Positions 8,091 through 15,080 of a stretch of 19,607 nucleotides of DNA are shown piece by piece (positions within the stretch are counted from its first letter, which is position 1; each line of letters starts with the position of its first letter). Both the position numbers and the translations under genes were made by a program. The DNA lies in NCBI GenBank assembly GCA_016712985.1, contig JADJQA010000064.1, positions 1-19,607 of the forward strand. The letters are read 5' to 3'. Source of the stretch: Sulfuritalea sp. (GTDB lineage Bacteria; Pseudomonadota; Gammaproteobacteria; Burkholderiales; Rhodocyclaceae). The notes under the pieces were generated by a model. It was not told the DNA's origin. It was given only the letters and a program-made list of their open reading frames with translations, and made no database searches.

Positions 8091-8262
8091 TGAGGAGCTG
8101 GCGCTGCTCGAACAATTCGACCGGGCGAGGAATGCTACCTTTCTTCAGCGAGTCATCGGTATCTGGAAATCCGGGGTCTACCTGCAAACCACCATCGGTA
8201 ATCTCGGCTTGATCGCCGCGACCTTGCTCAAGAAGCTGTTAGCCCCGGTTGGACTGCCATAG
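8090..8262 (+). pseudogene. 3' fragment of a second family 2 glycosyltransferase
   Basis: Translation in frame with the stop at 8260-8262 gives ALLEQFDRARNATFLQRVIGIWKSG and then VYLQTTIGNLGLIAATLLKKL. This is nearly identical to the C terminus of the intact glycosyltransferase at 6187-7119 (QLEEFDRARNAWLLPRIIGIRKSG; VYLQTTIGYLGLIAATLFKKL). Several differences are synonymous, so it is an older paralogue or a tandem copy, not an assembly duplicate. All catalytic motifs are missing; the fragment begins where istB is cut. Confidence 0.85.
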
Positions 8263-8291
8263 CGGTTCCGTTGGAAAAGTCGGCGCCGGCG
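8262..8291 (-). repeat. Dispersed repeat, copy 2 (inverted)
   Basis: The minus strand carries GCCGGCGCCGACTTTT, then GGAACCGC. It directly follows the stop of the glycosyltransferase fragment. With the plus-strand copy at 8514-8548 it brackets a PIN-domain remnant as an inverted pair. Confidence 0.5.
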
Positions 8292-8446
8292 ATCTGGCTC
8301 GCATGCGTCGTACAGCCGCCAGATGCAAGGCATCTCCGGAAAGCAGGGTTCCTGTCGTATCGGGAAGCGTGGCCGCCGTTCGAAAATCCTCCGGGTCAAT
8401 CTCGCTCAACACCAGATGCCCCGATGCAAACCGCCGAAAGCCGCCC
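8291..8446 (-). pseudogene. PIN-domain (VapC-like) toxin, C-terminal remnant
   Basis: The minus-strand frame gives GGFRRFASGHLVLSEIDPEDF and later LLSGDALHLAAVRRMRARS. The SGDALHLA pattern is the third conserved acidic motif of VapC-family PIN ribonucleases, normally (R)AGDALHLA. The preceding 'VLSEIDPEDFRTAA' matches the region between the second and third acidic residues. The N-terminal half and the last beta strand (ATxD) are missing, and no start or partner is present. It is a decayed toxin gene lying between inverted copies of a short repeat. Confidence 0.55.
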
Positions 8447-8513
8447 GAGCCGTTGGGTGGAATCGATTGTCGATCACTCCGGTTCCTTCCTTGATCGCGG
8501 CCACACTGGCCAG

Positions 8514-8548
8514 CCGTCCCGCCGGCGCCGGGTTTTTTTTCGCGGAAT
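8514..8548 (+). repeat. Dispersed repeat, copy 3
   Basis: CCGTCCCGCCGGCGCCG, identical over 17 bases to the copy at 7138-7154, is followed by a longer T-run (eight T) and GGAA. It lies between the PIN remnant and an antitoxin-tail remnant. Confidence 0.5.
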
Positions 8549-8561
8549 AGTTGCGTTAGGC

Positions 8562-8643
8562 GAATCACGCCGCCACCGGTTCCCCCGATTTCCTGCGTGG
8601 CGGGCGGCATGGCTTGGAGCGGGGTTGCCGGCGTGGCATGCGG
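8562..8643 (-). pseudogene. Antitoxin C-terminal tail, homologous to the tail at 14079-14158
   Basis: About 82 bases match 14079-14158 with scattered substitutions; shared anchors are GAATCACGCCGCC and GCCGGCGTGGCA. On the minus strand the copy here ends RRKSGEPVAA-stop and the other ends RKKSGELAAA-stop, the basic tail of a HigA-type antidote protein. The remainder of the gene is missing. It shows that a second higA-like gene once stood here or that the tail has moved as a unit. Confidence 0.5.
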
Positions 8644-8703
8644 TTTCCAGGCGTGCGCATCCTGGATACCAGCGCTGCTATTCAGGATCCTGTTGTCGAA
8701 TCA

Positions 8704-8856
8704 TCAGGCGAATGCAGCGTCTTCTGGCTCCAGCATTTCCTCGACAAGAAACCGGGCAAAGGGTTTGATGTCACCGTCGACACTGGCACTATCCGGGACC
8801 GCCATATTGATGTCGCGCCGTTTCACGCGCACCACAGTCCATGGATAACTGGCGGC
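8704..8856 (-). pseudogene. Fic-family protein, C-terminal remnant
   Basis: The minus strand encodes AASYPWTVVRVKRRDINMA followed by ASVDGDIKPFARFLVEEMLEP and a stop. YPWTVVRV, then (A)SVDGDI.PFARFL.E, is the usual C-terminal end of Fic/DOC AMP-transferase-fold proteins, after the HPFxDGNGR active-site loop. That loop and everything before it are absent, since the frame upstream shows no Fic sequence. It is therefore a dead tail. Whether the full gene was a toxin or a stand-alone Fic enzyme is unknown. Confidence 0.5.
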
Positions 8857-9006
8857 GCGCACGGCGCGGTGACGGGCTTGTTGAAACACCATGATCGCGA
8901 ATATGCGCGCAGAAAAGGCGATACCGATCGGCACGATTGAAATGCATGTATCATCTGTCCGGACCATACTCGACACCTCAATCCCGATTCCAAAGATTCC
9001 TGAATA

Positions 9007-10692
9007 GTGCTCAATGATCTGCGCCTTTTTCGTCCGATCCACTCCTGGCTGATAACGGCCGGGTGGATCAGCCTGTGCGTTAACGCCCTGCAACTCGCGT
9101 CGCCGATCTACATGCTGCAGATCTACGACCGGGTCCTGGTTAGCCGGAGCATCCCGACCCTGCTGGCGATCACGCTGATCACGGTCGTCCTGATTGCTGC
9201 CTACGGGCTGCTCGACCTGATTCGCACGAGGCTGCTGCTGCGTGCCGGGCTTTCCCTCGAACGCAAGCTGGGCACCGCCGTCATGGAGAAGGCCCATGCC
9301 CTGACCCAGGCGGACAGCAACATCGGCGCGCAGGGCGAGCTGATGCGCGACGTTTCCAACCTGAGAAATTACGTTTCCAGCACCCACCTCATGGCGATTT
9401 TCGATTCGCCCTGGGTGCCGCTATTCACCTTGCTGATCTTCGGTTTCTCCTGGGTGCTCGGCGTCATCACCCTGATCGGCATGCTGATGCTGATCGGGCT
9501 GGCGCTGATCGACGAGCGCCATACCTTTGCCCGCTTCACCGAGGCCAACCAGCGCATGCAGGGGGCCCTGAGCTTTTCCCAGACGACGTTTGCCAACGCC
9601 GAAGCGGCCCGTGCCATGGGCATGCAGCCCGCGCTGACCCGCCTCTGGCAGCAGATGCTCGACGAAGGCACGACACTCCTGAAAAAGGCCGCGGACCTCG
9701 GCTCCCACGTCTCCGGCGCGACCAAGGTGATCCGCATCCTGATCCAGGTCGCTATGCTCGGTGTCGGCGCCTACCTGGTCATTGTCGACAACCTCCAGCC
9801 GGGCGTCATGATTGCCGCCACCATCATCGTCGCTCGCGCCATCGGCCCTATCGAACAGGCCATCTCCGGCTGGCGGACGCTGGTCGAGGTGCGCAATTCC
9901 GCCAGCCGCGTCGCGCAATGCCTTGCCATCGATTCCGGCGCCCACCGGGGCGAAGTGCAACTGCCGCCGCTGTCCGGCGAACTGGTCGCCGCGGGCCTGC
10001 ATTTCGCCTTCGGTGTGGGCAAACCGCTGCTGAGCAACGTCAGCTTCAAGATCACTGCGGGCGAAGTCGTCGGCATCGTCGGCGCCAGCGGAACGGGCAA
10101 GACCACGCTGATCCGCATGCTGCTCGGCGTCGCCAAGCCACTCCAGGGCCGCATCCTGCTCGATGGACACGACCTGAACGAATTCCGCCGCGAATCCATC
10201 GGCCCGCAGCTCGGCTACCTGCCGCAGAACATCGACCTGTATCCCGGCACCGTGGCCACCAACATCTGTCGCATGCAGGATCCCGGAGCCCACTCGCAAG
10301 CACTGTTGCTCGCCGCCGGCGCCGTGGGACTGGAACCGGTGATCACCGGCTTCCCCGAAGGCTACGACACGAAGATCGCCGGACTGGGGCGCAACCTCTC
10401 CGGCGGCCAGCGCCAGATGGTGGGCCTGGCCAGGGCGTTCTTCGGCGCGCCGCGCATCGTCGTGCTCGACGAGCCGGATGCCAGCCTCGACCAGCAGGCC
10501 GAGGCCAGCCTGCTCGGCCTCATCGATCGCGTGCGGCAGGAGCGCAACTTCACGCTGCTGATCATTTCCCACAGCCCGCGCATCATCGACCGCATGGACC
10601 GCCTGCTGCTGGTCAGGGACGGCACGGTGGCCACCATGATGCGGCAGACTCTCCTGGCGCCGCCGTCCGCCCTCGAGGGGAAACCGGCATGA
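9007..10692 (+). CDS. Type I secretion ABC transporter, permease/ATPase (PrtD/AprD-like)
   Basis: This inner-membrane exporter powers one-step secretion of proteins across both membranes. Of its 561 residues, the first 300 or so are a six-helix transmembrane domain, with the family's ASPIYMLQIYDRVL early on. The ATPase domain has Walker A GASGTGKTT (359-367), signature LSGGQ (464-468), Walker B IVVLDEPD (484-491) and the H-loop histidine (522). It lacks the N-terminal C39-like domain of HlyB, which places it in the PrtD/AprD/LapB-like group, where the shorter forms export proteases, lipases or S-layer proteins. The start is GTG at 9007, after an in-frame TGA; no clear ribosome binding site is seen. 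The next gene overlaps its stop. Confidence 0.92.
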   Translation: MLNDLRLFRPIHSWLITAGWISLCVNALQLASPIYMLQIYDRVLVSRSIPTLLAITLITVVLIAAYGLLDLIRTRLLLRAGLSLERKLGTAVMEKAHALTQADSNIGAQGELMRDVSNLRNYVSSTHLMAIFDSPWVPLFTLLIFGFSWVLGVITLIGMLMLIGLALIDERHTFARFTEANQRMQGALSFSQTTFANAEAARAMGMQPALTRLWQQMLDEGTTLLKKAADLGSHVSGATKVIRILIQVAMLGVGAYLVIVDNLQPGVMIAATIIVARAIGPIEQAISGWRTLVEVRNSASRVAQCLAIDSGAHRGEVQLPPLSGELVAAGLHFAFGVGKPLLSNVSFKITAGEVVGIVGASGTGKTTLIRMLLGVAKPLQGRILLDGHDLNEFRRESIGPQLGYLPQNIDLYPGTVATNICRMQDPGAHSQALLLAAGAVGLEPVITGFPEGYDTKIAGLGRNLSGGQRQMVGLARAFFGAPRIVVLDEPDASLDQQAEASLLGLIDRVRQERNFTLLIISHSPRIIDRMDRLLLVRDGTVATMMRQTLLAPPSALEGKPA

Positions 10693-12095
10693 TCCCGCAG
10701 CCGCCCGAGGGCAGCGACCTCATCAGCCGCGAAATCGCGACGCTGCGGCGCTGGGCCGCCGGCGTCATCCTCGGCCTGGTGGCCGTCGTCACGATCTGGA
10801 CGCTAGCCTCGTCGATCTCCGGCGCGGTGATCGCCTCGGGATTCCTGCGCATCGAACGCCGCATCCATGCGGTGCAGCACCCCGAAGGCGGCATCGTCAA
10901 GGCCATCCGCGTCGCCGAGGGCGAAGCCGTCGTCGCCGGACAGATCCTGGCCGAACTGGACGACGTGGACGCCAATGCGGCCGACACGGAACTCAGGACC
11001 CAGATCGATTCGGAAACCGCCAAGCAGGCCCGGCTGGAAGCCGAATACAAGGGCCGCGGCAACATCCAGTTCCCCGCGGAGTTGCTCGCCCGCAAGGCCG
11101 ACCTGCGAATCGAAGCCCTGCTTGCCGGCGAAGAAGCGGTCTTCAGATCGCGGCTCCTGTTGATCAACGAGCAGCGCCGCAAGCTTGCGGAACAGAGGGA
11201 AGCGCTCACGCACGAAATCGCCGGATGGGGCCGCCAGATGGAAGCCACCGAGCGCTCCCTGGCCTTGCTCGCCAAGCAGGAGGAGATGGCCAACATGCTG
11301 GCGGAAAAGAAGTTCTTTGCCGAAACCCGGGTCCTCGACGCGCGGCGCGCCATCGCCGAAAAAGAGGAAAAGAAATACGAGGCGCAGTCCCTCCAGTCGC
11401 AGGCGCGGCAGCGCATCGGCGACATCGAAATGCGGCTGCAAACCCTGAACGCGAACAACCGCGCCGAGATTGCCAAGGAGATGTCCGACAGCCGCATCCG
11501 CATGGCGGTATTGCGCGAGCGGGCCAAGCCCGCCAGCAGCGCGCTCGAGCGCCGCCTGGTACGCGCCCCGGTGAATGGCACCGTCAACCTGCTCAAGGCC
11601 GGCAACCCCGGGCAGTGTTATCCCGCCGCGCGAGACCGTGGTGGAAATCGTCCCGGTCGAAGCCTCCTCGTCGCCGAAGTCCGCATCGCTCCGGCCGACA
11701 TCAGTGAACTCCATCCAGGGCAGGCGGTCGACGTCGAACTCAGCGGCCTCAACCGGCGCGCCACCCCCATCGTCCCCGGCAAGGTGCGATCCGTTTCCAC
11801 CGACCTGCTTTCCGACCCCACCAATCCGGAGATCCGCTACTTCAACGCCAAGATCGACATGTCGGACGTGAAACTCGACGTGGCGCTGACCGCCGGCATG
11901 CCCGTGGTGGCCTACATCCGCACCCGCGAGCGCACGCCGCTCGAAATGTGGCTGGACCCGGTGGTCGGCGCGCTGCGCCATTCGCTGCGGGAGAGGGAAG
12001 CTTTCAAACCGGCTGGCGGCGCAGAGCGGAACGGCACTTGCCCTCAGCGGGGCAAAACCTGGTGGCCGGCTGGAACCTGCTCACCACGGGCCTGA
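10689..12095 (+). CDS. Type I secretion membrane-fusion protein (HlyD/PrtE-like), with a compensated frameshift
   Basis: This periplasmic adaptor joins the ABC exporter to an outer-membrane TolC-type channel. ATG at 10689 overlaps the exporter stop as ATGA, with GAGGGG eight bases upstream. There is one membrane helix (about 22-42), then a lipoyl-like half-motif (HPEGGIVKAI), a long alpha-helical coiled-coil hairpin (about 110-290) and the beta-barrel half (LVAEVRIAPADISELHPGQ). Between about 11610 and 11666 the main frame reads nonsense (QCYPAARDRGGNRPG), while the +1 frame gives the expected GSVIPPRETVVEIVPVEAS. An extra G in GGG at 11610-11612 and a lost base near 11665 explain this. The tail after about residue 435 (to 468) is atypical. 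Confidence 0.88.
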   Translation: MIPQPPEGSDLISREIATLRRWAAGVILGLVAVVTIWTLASSISGAVIASGFLRIERRIHAVQHPEGGIVKAIRVAEGEAVVAGQILAELDDVDANAADTELRTQIDSETAKQARLEAEYKGRGNIQFPAELLARKADLRIEALLAGEEAVFRSRLLLINEQRRKLAEQREALTHEIAGWGRQMEATERSLALLAKQEEMANMLAEKKFFAETRVLDARRAIAEKEEKKYEAQSLQSQARQRIGDIEMRLQTLNANNRAEIAKEMSDSRIRMAVLRERAKPASSALERRLVRAPVNGTVNLLKAGNPGQCYPAARDRGGNRPGRSLLVAEVRIAPADISELHPGQAVDVELSGLNRRATPIVPGKVRSVSTDLLSDPTNPEIRYFNAKIDMSDVKLDVALTAGMPVVAYIRTRERTPLEMWLDPVVGALRHSLREREAFKPAGGAERNGTCPQRGKTWWPAGTCSPRA

Positions 12096-12170
12096 ACGTG
12101 TCGCCATCGACCTCCAACCGCCCCGACTGCCGCATGGTTGCTGGAAGTCCGCCAGTTGCCGGTGAACCAG

Positions 12171-12578
12171 TCACGGCTCGAATACTCCAACACCCGCAGC
12201 GACCGCAGCATCGCGCAACGCGCCGTCCGCGGCCGCAACCGGCAAGCGCAGCCGCAGGGCCAAATCGAGATAGGCGGCGTCGTAGCTGCTCAGGTTGTAG
12301 CGCAGGGCCAGCGCCATGTTTTCGCCGGGGTCGGGCACGTCGGCGTGGACGATCAGCGCCAGGCCGGCCTGAATCTGCATGATCTCCCTGGCGCGCTCTG
12401 CGGCGATCTTCTTTCCGGTCAGCGCCTTGCGCACCATGTTCGAGAACTCCAACGGCCACGGTGCCCGAACGTGGGCCACATCTTTCGCCAGTTTGTCGAG
12501 CATCGCATCCGTGCAGGCGGTCGCCTGGCTGTCGAGATGCCAGCCGGTAACGACGGAGTTGTCGATCACAAAAGGCAT
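12171..12578 (-). CDS. PIN-domain ribonuclease toxin (VapC family)
   Basis: The 135-residue protein is a complete PIN domain. It starts MPFVIDNSVVTGWHL, and the expected acidic residues are present: D6, E44 (in PLEFSNMVRKA), D100 (in SSYDAAYLDLA) and D118 (in VAAADGALRDAA). These coordinate Mg2+ in VapC toxins, which cleave tRNA or rRNA. The ATG at 12578 shares one base with the stop of an upstream Phd-type antitoxin frame, the usual antitoxin-toxin order. That antitoxin is broken, yet the toxin frame is intact. Either the toxin is silent, it is neutralised from elsewhere, or the antitoxin damage is a sequence error. Confidence 0.9.
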   Translation of the reverse strand: MPFVIDNSVVTGWHLDSQATACTDAMLDKLAKDVAHVRAPWPLEFSNMVRKALTGKKIAAERAREIMQIQAGLALIVHADVPDPGENMALALRYNLSSYDAAYLDLALRLRLPVAAADGALRDAAVAAGVGVFEP

Positions 12579-12831
12579 CAGTCGCGGCCGTCTTCAATGG
12601 CGGCACGAACATCGAACCCGGCAACCTGGACGGCTTTGCTGGCCGCGCGGCAACGGGCGATCAAGGCACGGCGCACCTGATTCGCCGCCTCGCCTTGCTC
12701 TACCTTGCGTTACGGGACGATGCGGGCAATGGGTTCACCCGTCTGGTAACGGTGAATTCCTCGCCATGCTCAACGGCGGCAAGGATTTCGGAGAGACGGA
12801 ATTTTGCTTCGAAGATCGCGACGGTTTCCAT
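12578..12831 (-). pseudogene. Phd/YefM-type antitoxin of the VapC gene, broken
   Basis: Starting at ATG 12831 the frame reads METVAIFEAKFRLSEILAAVEHGEEFTVTRR, a clear Phd/YefM N-terminal DNA-binding domain. A base appears missing in CCC at 12738-12740: only after a one-base shift does the expected GEPIARIVP follow. Then a TAA at 12712-12710 interrupts the shifted frame (a CAA is likely original), and RKVEQGEAANQVRRALIARCRAAS... continues to the stop at 12578. The span of 254 bases is one short of 85 codons. Two lesions make read error less likely here than for genes with one. Antitoxins of this type repress their own operon and wrap the toxin. Confidence 0.7.
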
Positions 12832-13112
12832 GGGTGAGCCCTTGGTGATCTGGCTAGCCTGATTCTAGGTCATAGCCGCTTGCCACGGCAATCGAGACCG
12901 TTTCAATCACTGAATCCATGAATAGCGCTGCCCACCGATGCCTATCGCAGCGCCCGCACAGGATCGAGGCACAGCCCATTGCACCGGCCGGGAAATTGTT
13001 CCTGGCCGGACCTGGAAAAACGCCAGCAACGCTCGGTCTACAGCCAGCCTGCCGAGTACCACGACGGGGACAGGATTCACCTACTGAGTGATCGCTTCGT
13101 TACAATCGAACC

Positions 13113-13594
13113 ATGCAGCCAGCGGTTTATCTCGAAACGTCTGTCGTCAGCTATCTTGCTGCTCGAGTGAGCCGGGATTTGACCGTCGCCAGCCATCAGC
13201 AGATCAGCCAAGACTGGTGGGAGCTTCGAGGTCAGTGGAGCTTGTACGTTTCGGCGTTGGTGCATCGAGAGGCGGGAGCAGGCGACTCAGATGCCGCTTT
13301 GCGCAGGACCGCAATGCTTGAAGGTATTCCTTTACTGGAATTGTCGGATCGGTACTGGAATTGGCAAAGCTTCTGCTGGTTGGCGCGGCGTTGCCACCAA
13401 ATGCAGAGGAGGATGCATTGCACATTGCATTGGCAGCCGTTAACGGGATTGATTTTCTATTGACCTGGAATTGCAAGCATATTGCCAATGCAGTAAAGCG
13501 CCCGGTCATCGAGGCGGTTTGCCGTCATGCAGGCTCCGAGCCGCCAATCATCTGTACGCCGGAAGAGTTGTTGGGAGACGGAAATGCGAACTGA
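13113..13594 (+). pseudogene. PIN-domain protein (YLETSVVSYL family), one-base frameshift
   Basis: The first frame reads MQPAVYLETSVVSYLAAR, later DWWELRGQWSLYVS and GIPLLELSDRYW. After about 13356 the second frame continues LAKLLLVGAALPPNAEEDALHIALAAV, LLTWNCKHIANA and ends PPIICTPEELLGDGNAN. Together they make a full PIN protein of the family with the TWNCxHIANA and ICTPEELL signatures. The span is 482 bases, one short of 161 codons. A TACAAT box (13101-13106) seven bases before the ATG could serve a leaderless mRNA. The 281 bases before it (12832-13112) show no gene. Confidence 0.85.
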
Positions 13595-13760
13595 TCCGAT
13601 CATCGAGGAAATTTACAAAGAACGCGAAGCCCATGCCGCGAAGTTCGGCCATGACCTGCGGGCGATCTTCAACGATCTGAAGCGGGTAGAGCGGGAACTT
13701 GGAATTGCGCCAGTATCTTTGCCAGCCCGACCTGCGCAGCAACGTCGCTCGGCGGCATAG
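13584..13760 (+). CDS. Small partner protein of the PIN gene (probable antitoxin)
   Basis: The 58-residue protein begins MRTDPIIEEIYKEREAHAAK and continues FGHDLRAIFNDLKRVERELG with a Pro/Arg-rich tail. Its ATG overlaps the last codons of the PIN gene, with GGAGACGG as ribosome binding site. From memory, proteins with DPI(V/I)EEV..xRE..A..F.YDL.AI..DL are found right after PIN genes of this same family, so an antitoxin role is likely. It has not been shown for this protein. The frame is intact although its partner is frameshifted. Confidence 0.72.
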   Translation: MRTDPIIEEIYKEREAHAAKFGHDLRAIFNDLKRVERELGIAPVSLPARPAQQRRSAA

Positions 13761-13779
13761 GCAAAACGCACCACGTCGC

Positions 13780-14042
13780 CATCATCGGCACTTCGGCGGC
13801 TCGTGGCACCAGGACCTGATCGGCGGCATACTTCTCGATCAAGCCATGCTCGATCAGTCGCCGCACGTCGGCGTGGACGTTGCCGTAGTTGCAGAGAGAC
13901 TTGACTTAAGATCGGCGAGCATCACCATCAGCAGCATCGTATCGGGCGGTGACGGGTCGAAACCCGCACGTTCATAGAACGCCCTGGCTTCGGCCGCAAG
14001 CGCTTGAACCATCATCCCTCGGATGACGAAACCGAATGTTCC
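13780..14042 (-). pseudogene. In-frame fusion of a GNAT acetyltransferase tail and an HTH-regulator fragment
   Basis: One minus-strand frame first reads IRGMMVQALAAEARAFYERAG, FDPSPPDTMLLMVMLADLKSSL, the C terminus of a GNAT-type (TacT/AtaT-like) toxin. Directly after it comes CNYGNVHADVRRLIEHGLIEK, which matches the recognition helix and wing of HVO_A0114-type winged-helix regulators (normally ..NVHADVRRLxExGLIxR..VxVP). Neither has its own N terminus. The joint at about 13905 lies between two unrelated families and is probably a deletion joint, perhaps creating a fused remnant. The frame continues without homology to 13669. Confidence 0.6.
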
Positions 14043-14428
14043 CAGCCAGACTCCCAGCCTGCGCCGCAGGGACGACAGGAATCACGCCGCCGCCAGTTCT
14101 CCCGACTTCTTGCGCGGCGCGCGGCGTGACTTGGCCGGGGTGCCGGCGTGGCACGCAGTCTGATCTTGAGGGCCTTGATGACCCGCAGTACGGTCGAGAA
14201 CTCGGGATTTCCGGAAGACGAGAGCGCACGATAAAGCCCTTCGCGCGTAAGGCCGGTGTCGCGGGCGAGTTGCGTCATTCCCCGCGCCCGGGCGATGTCG
14301 TTGAGCGCGGCACGCACCAGGCTGCCATCGCCGGGATCTTCATCCAGGCAGGCGTCGAGATAGAGAGCCATGTCTTCTTCGCTTTCGAGGTAGTCGACGG
14401 CATCCCATCGGGTGAACTTCTCGGCCAT
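14012..14428 (-). CDS. higA: HigA-type antidote protein, with a frameshifted tail
   Basis: This XRE-family antitoxin of the HI1420-type addiction modules starts MAEKFTRWDAVDYL and continues ESEEDMALYLDACLDE, GSLVRAALNDIARARG. It has a helix-turn-helix (about 47-75, TQLARDTGLTREGLYRALS) and the family motif GNPEFSTVLRVIKALKI. ATG at 14428 has AAGGA upstream and is two bases after the toxin stop. The usual protein has about 100 residues. After residue 91 the frame runs on to 14012, but another frame gives the more plausible basic tail AKSRRAPRKKSGELAAA ending at 14082. So a small indel near 14150 seems to have changed the C terminus. DNA binding should persist. Confidence 0.82.
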   Translation of the reverse strand: MAEKFTRWDAVDYLESEEDMALYLDACLDEDPGDGSLVRAALNDIARARGMTQLARDTGLTREGLYRALSSSGNPEFSTVLRVIKALKIRLRATPAPRPSHAARRARSRENWRRRDSCRPCGAGWESGWEHSVSSSEG

Positions 14429-14430
14429 GC

Positions 14431-14728
14431 TCAGTCCTTCCATTCCCTAGCAATCTTGATCGCCGTCTTGATGTCGGCATCCTGGGTGCTCTTGTCACCA
14501 CCGGCCAGCAACACCACAAACACAGAACCGCGCAACATGAAGTAAACGCGATAGCCGGGACCGTGATCAATCCGCATTTCGCTCACGCCATCGCGCGCCG
14601 GTTTCACGTCGCCAGTGGCCGGACTGCTGCACCCGGAGAATTCGGGCATTGATGCGAGCTTGCGCCCGCCTGTCCTTCAGCTGGCGGAACCACCGTTCAT
14701 AGGTGTCGCTCTTGACGATTTCGAGCAT
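14431..14728 (-). pseudogene. higB: HigB-type (RelE/ParE fold) toxin, frameshifted
   Basis: The N-terminal frame starts at ATG 14728 with MLEIVKSDTYERWFRQLKDRRAQARINARI. After about 14617 the sense continues in another frame with GDVKPARDGVSEMRIDHGPG, YRVYFMLRGSVFVVLLAGGDKS and a C terminus IKTAIKIAREWKD. These are the classic parts of the TIGR02683-type addiction killer protein (about 100 residues). The span is 298 bases, so a base is missing or two are gained near 14611-14638. It lies directly before higA, the toxin-first order of this family. Confidence 0.85.
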
Positions 14729-14890
14729 GGCATGAAGTGTAATCCATGTTTCACATTCGACACAAGCGGCCGGAAGAAAAATTCCGATCGGCGCCGCAGC
14801 GGCGGCGGCGGCGAACCATCCGGACCTGGTGCGCACAGATGGCGGACCGAGGCGAATCGATGCCCTTGCCGCCCGGCCAACCCCATGCAG

Positions 14891-14930
14891 GTGCGGCCAA
14901 ACAAGAAGTCGGCGCTGGCAGGACGGCGGC
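14891..14930 (-). repeat. Dispersed repeat, copy 4
   Basis: On the minus strand CGTCCTGCCAGCGCCGACTT differs at two positions from CGTCCCGCCGGCGCCGACTT at 7139-7158. It is six kilobases from the other three copies. Confidence 0.45.
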
Positions 14931-15052
14931 GCCCTCCCCGACCCGCTGCGGCTGGCCTGGCATGAACGCGAGGCTCTCCATGTTCGGTCACTCCATGCCT
15001 CTGGTGGCAATCCATGCCGCGCCGATGACATTCGATAGGCCGAAAGGACCAA

Positions 15053-15080
15053 TGACCTTATGCAAGCACAATGCTAGACT
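15053..15080 (+). promoter_or_regulatory. Possible promoter of the family 4 glycosyltransferase
   Basis: TGACCT and TAGACT are 16 bases apart, and TGC just before the second box makes an extended -10. Both boxes match the consensus only partly. The start codon is about 96 bases downstream. Confidence 0.3.

Noticed and set aside
9421..10572. Long minus-strand open frame opposite the ABC transporter gene
   Set aside because: It is a GC-rich antisense shadow, with His/Asp-rich low-complexity sequence and no family features. The plus-strand frame holds all ABC motifs.
10803..11981. Long minus-strand open frame opposite the membrane-fusion gene
   Set aside because: Another antisense shadow, rich in Gly, His and Asp repeats; the plus strand encodes a recognisable HlyD-type protein.
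12045..12120. AGQNLVAGWNLLTTGLNVSP in another frame at the end of hlyD, recalling GWNLL motifs of secreted proteins
   Set aside because: The segment is too short and lies within the adaptor frame. It could be the remains of a neighbouring gene, but there is no supporting frame on either side.
14677..15015. Minus-strand frame between higB and the glycosyltransferase
   Set aside because: The translation is Arg/Pro-rich, has no start signal and overlaps a repeat copy. I see no gene family in it.
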